Assembly (NCBI RefSeq): GCF_030227115.1
Contig: NZ_JASSUA010000003.1
Span: 416,579 to 480,578, forward strand
From: Marinobacter sp. SS13-12
GTDB lineage: Bacteria > Pseudomonadota > Gammaproteobacteria > Pseudomonadales > Oleiphilaceae
Length of the DNA: 64,000 nucleotides
Reading direction: 5' to 3'
Of this stretch, positions 62,096-64,000 are shown in pieces. The stretch's first letter is position 1. Each line of letters opens with the position of its first letter. Made by a program: the position numbers and the translations under genes. The notes under the pieces were generated by a model, which was given only the letters and a program-made list of their open reading frames with translations, ran no database searches and had not been told where the DNA came from.

Positions 62096-63403
62096 ATGTC
62101 TATGACATCGGAAAAAGAGTTACCCAAAGAGGTAGCGGCCTGGCTCGATCCGGAAATGGACTCGGTTAAAGGAACCGAGACTCCGAAAGATCCGAACAAA
62201 GGTTATATCGCCCTGCTTGGCTGGAGCGTCAATGCGATCAAAGCTGCGCAAAAGTTTGACCGCCGTTACGTTGTAGTTGCTCCGGAGTGGGCAGCAGATT
62301 TCTGTACGGCAAACAAGATACCTTTTATCCCGTGGGATTTTATCCGGTTGAATGATCGGTCCATGGAGATTGCCGAAACGCTGAAGGCGGAAGGCGTCGA
62401 TGTCGCCATCCCGCTGTTCGAAGAAACCGTCGAATGGTCGGGTGCCATCAACTCTGTCCTGCTTGACAGCCCCCGCATGTACGGACAGTCGATTCTGTTC
62501 CGTGACAAGGCGCTGATGAAGCGCCGGGCGCAGCTTGGCGGCATTCGTGTGGGGATCTTTGAGGAAGCCCATGAGAAGGACGACATCGTCCGCTTCATGA
62601 AGCGCGTTAACCAGACGCTGCTCAAGCTCGCCGGCGACCCGGATGACCCGATTCACGTCAAGGCATTCGACAAGGCCGGTTGCCTTGGCCACCGGATGAT
62701 CCGCACAGTAGAAGAAATTGACCAGATTCCGGACGAGGAGTATCCCCTGCTGATGGAAAGCCATCTCAGTGGCTGGGAATTTGCGGTTGAAGCGTGGATT
62801 CACGATGGCAAGATCCAGTTTCTCAACATTTCCGAGTATGTAACGCTGGGCTACTCTGTGTTCGTGCCCGCTACAAAGGAACTCGAGAGCTGGCGCAACG
62901 CGATTACCAAGCAGATCGAACTGCTGATCAAGACCTTTGATATCAAGTTCGGCCTGATTCATCCGGAGTACTTCGTCACCGCAGACGGCGAAATGTACTT
63001 CGGTGAAGTTGCCTACCGCCCGCCCGGGTTCAAGGCTTTCGAGCTCATCGAGATGGCCTACGGCTTCAACGCCTATCAGGCATCGATGCTGGTATTCGAT
63101 CCCAAGAGCACGAAAGAGGAAGTGGCTGCATTCTTTCCCAAGGAAGTCGAGGGTGCGAAAGGTTATGCAGGCTGCTTTGGCGTTTATCCACGCCGTCGTG
63201 TGGTCAGCAGACTGGAAATGCCCAAGGAAACCATCGAGCATCCCTATTTCGTGTCACACGAATTGCATGAGCCAACTGAAGAGACCGTTCCCGATCGGTC
63301 AGCCTTCGGTACTCATTGGGGCCTGGTGTTCTTCTTTGGTGACGATCCCATCAAGATGCGGGATCTGCTGAAAGCTCAGGAGGACCTGGACTTCTACGTC
63401 TAG
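62096..63403 (+). CDS. ATP-grasp ligase-like protein
   Basis: A 435-residue protein, starting at the ATG at 62096 with AAGGAG upstream. The N-terminal region is a pre-ATP-grasp Rossmann-like part (GYIALLGWSVNAIKAAQKFD). The ATP-grasp core follows (SILFRDKALMKRRAQLGGIR, LLMESHLSGWEFAVEAWI, KFGLIHPEYFVTADGEMYFG). These ligases couple ATP hydrolysis to carboxylate-amine bond formation. The substrate is unknown. The divergent gene encodes a predicted peptidase/amidase, suggesting a pair that makes and breaks an amide or peptide. A strong terminator follows. Confidence 0.85.
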   Translation: MSMTSEKELPKEVAAWLDPEMDSVKGTETPKDPNKGYIALLGWSVNAIKAAQKFDRRYVVVAPEWAADFCTANKIPFIPWDFIRLNDRSMEIAETLKAEGVDVAIPLFEETVEWSGAINSVLLDSPRMYGQSILFRDKALMKRRAQLGGIRVGIFEEAHEKDDIVRFMKRVNQTLLKLAGDPDDPIHVKAFDKAGCLGHRMIRTVEEIDQIPDEEYPLLMESHLSGWEFAVEAWIHDGKIQFLNISEYVTLGYSVFVPATKELESWRNAITKQIELLIKTFDIKFGLIHPEYFVTADGEMYFGEVAYRPPGFKAFELIEMAYGFNAYQASMLVFDPKSTKEEVAAFFPKEVEGAKGYAGCFGVYPRRRVVSRLEMPKETIEHPYFVSHELHEPTEETVPDRSAFGTHWGLVFFFGDDPIKMRDLLKAQEDLDFYV

Positions 63404-63448
63404 AGGCCCGCCGATCCTTTCCTGAGCTAACGCCATTCACGCAACGAC

Positions 63449-63483
63449 AGTGTCCACTTATTCTTCGGTGGACACTTTTTTTA
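63449..63483 (+). terminator. Rho-independent terminator of the ATP-grasp gene
   Basis: AGTGTCCAC and GTGGACACT form a perfect 9-bp stem around a 10-base loop, followed directly by a run of T. It lies 45 bp after the stop codon. Confidence 0.85.
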
Positions 63484-63559
63484 CTACCTCCCCCCTAATG
63501 TGGCGAGCTGAGCTTTCTATTCAGCAGGCGCTGAAAAAATGCCTTTGGATCGGGTTGAG

Positions 63560-64000
63560 TGACCTGCCCCCAGTCTTTAATCCAACTGCTCCCTAGTAAT
63601 GTCCGTTACTTTTGAATCAGTTTTTCCAAGTCGGAGAGCGGAGGCAAACTCCAAGGGTGTCTGATACCCCAGGGATGAATGCGGACGCTGCTCATTGTAG
63701 TCCAAGCGCCAATTGCTGATCTTCTCACGAGCATGAGCGAGATCCCGAAACCAGTGTTCATTCAGACACTCATCCCGGAATTTTCCGTTAAAGCTCTCGA
63801 CGTAACCATTCTGCATCGGCTTTCCGGGCTGGATCAGCTTCAGTTCAACGCCATGGCGGTAGGCCCATTGATCGAGTGCTGACCCTGACCCCGTATTAGG
63901 TCCACCCAGAGTTGGAAAAATCCGGCTCCAGTTGGTGCTGTTTTCGCCGAGAAACCGCATGTTTCCTGGCGTAGTCCGAGGGCGTGGACCACTCCAATGC
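63560..64000 (-). mobile_element. IS3-family element, end and partial body at window edge
   Basis: The terminal sequence TGACCTGCCCCC (63560-63571) faces inward to a minus-strand transposase whose stop is at 63577. The other end lies beyond 64000 or was lost. The sequence beyond about 63890 is not recognisable as transposase. Confidence 0.7.
63577..63960 (-). pseudogene. IS3-family transposase OrfB, C-terminal part with abnormal 5' portion
   Basis: The reading frame has the IS3 OrfB end: [53 protein letters not shown] and [18 protein letters not shown]. The final catalytic Glu lies in YVESFNGKF. Upstream of ALDQW, where DNGPEF-type residues are expected, the frame reads [12 protein letters not shown], which does not fit. 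The element is probably 5'-truncated or joined to another sequence at about 63890. The rest of the gene is not in the window. Confidence 0.75.

Noticed and set aside
62120..63241. 373-residue minus-strand reading frame within the ATP-grasp gene
   Set aside because: Antisense shadow of a recognised gene; no domain pattern.

Overview
The window looks like a chromosomal segment of a marine gammaproteobacterium, most like Marinobacter or a close relative. This is inferred from remembered family resemblance (the long isocitrate dehydrogenase, egtBD, several PAS/GGDEF/EAL proteins, DUF1127 proteins, iorAB-xdhC) and from moderately high GC; no search was run. No rRNA, tRNA or CRISPR array was seen.

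Positions 1-13.1 kb: a truncated envelope protein with a Pro/Glu-rich tail, a substrate-binding protein plus chemoreceptor pair, malate:quinone oxidoreductase, a LOV-PAS-GGDEF-EAL photoreceptor, a MetOD1 protein coupled to a second GGDEF/EAL protein, and an internally duplicated isocitrate dehydrogenase. Positions 13.2-15.8 kb: ergothioneine genes egtB-egtD and chaB. Positions 15.9-24.5 kb: a DUF6448 protein and an overlapping regulator/kinase/membrane-AraC operon, divergent across a 47-bp dyad from a redox operon (ferric-reductase-like protein, PepSY protein, DUF2271 protein with an ApbE-type flavinylation motif, PepSY-flavoreductase). Positions 24.6-31.4 kb: a degenerate-EAL signalling protein and a KdpDE-like pair divergent from trkH. 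Positions 31.5-39 kb: ACT protein, orphan endolysin/holin pair, pirin, small ORFs, IS relics, PhzF, DUF1127 and LysR genes. Positions 39.3-43.1 kb: Tat-exported molybdo-hydroxylase iorAB and xdhC.

Positions 43.13-57.73 kb form a mobile island. It begins with three overlapping tyrosine recombinase genes and a small fourth gene, and is bounded by related direct repeats at 43135-43214 and 57662-57730. Its cargo is an orphan DUF1778 antitoxin, a REC-REC-histidine kinase, an EAL protein, a GGDEF fragment, and a ubiquitin-conjugation-like cassette: a 42-residue Pro-rich peptide ending in Gly, an E2-E1 fusion and a JAMM protease. A divergent WYL regulator (CapW/BrxR type) is separated from the cassette by a perfect 14-bp inverted repeat. 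The cassette resembles type II CBASS ancillary genes but has no CD-NTase or visible beta-grasp protein. It is the best candidate here for an undescribed, probably anti-phage, system.

Positions 57.8-64 kb: a MipA/OmpV outer-membrane protein, a second DUF1127-like protein, a Crp/Fnr regulator, a divergent pair of a papain-like predicted peptidase and an ATP-grasp ligase, and the end of an IS3-family element running off the window.
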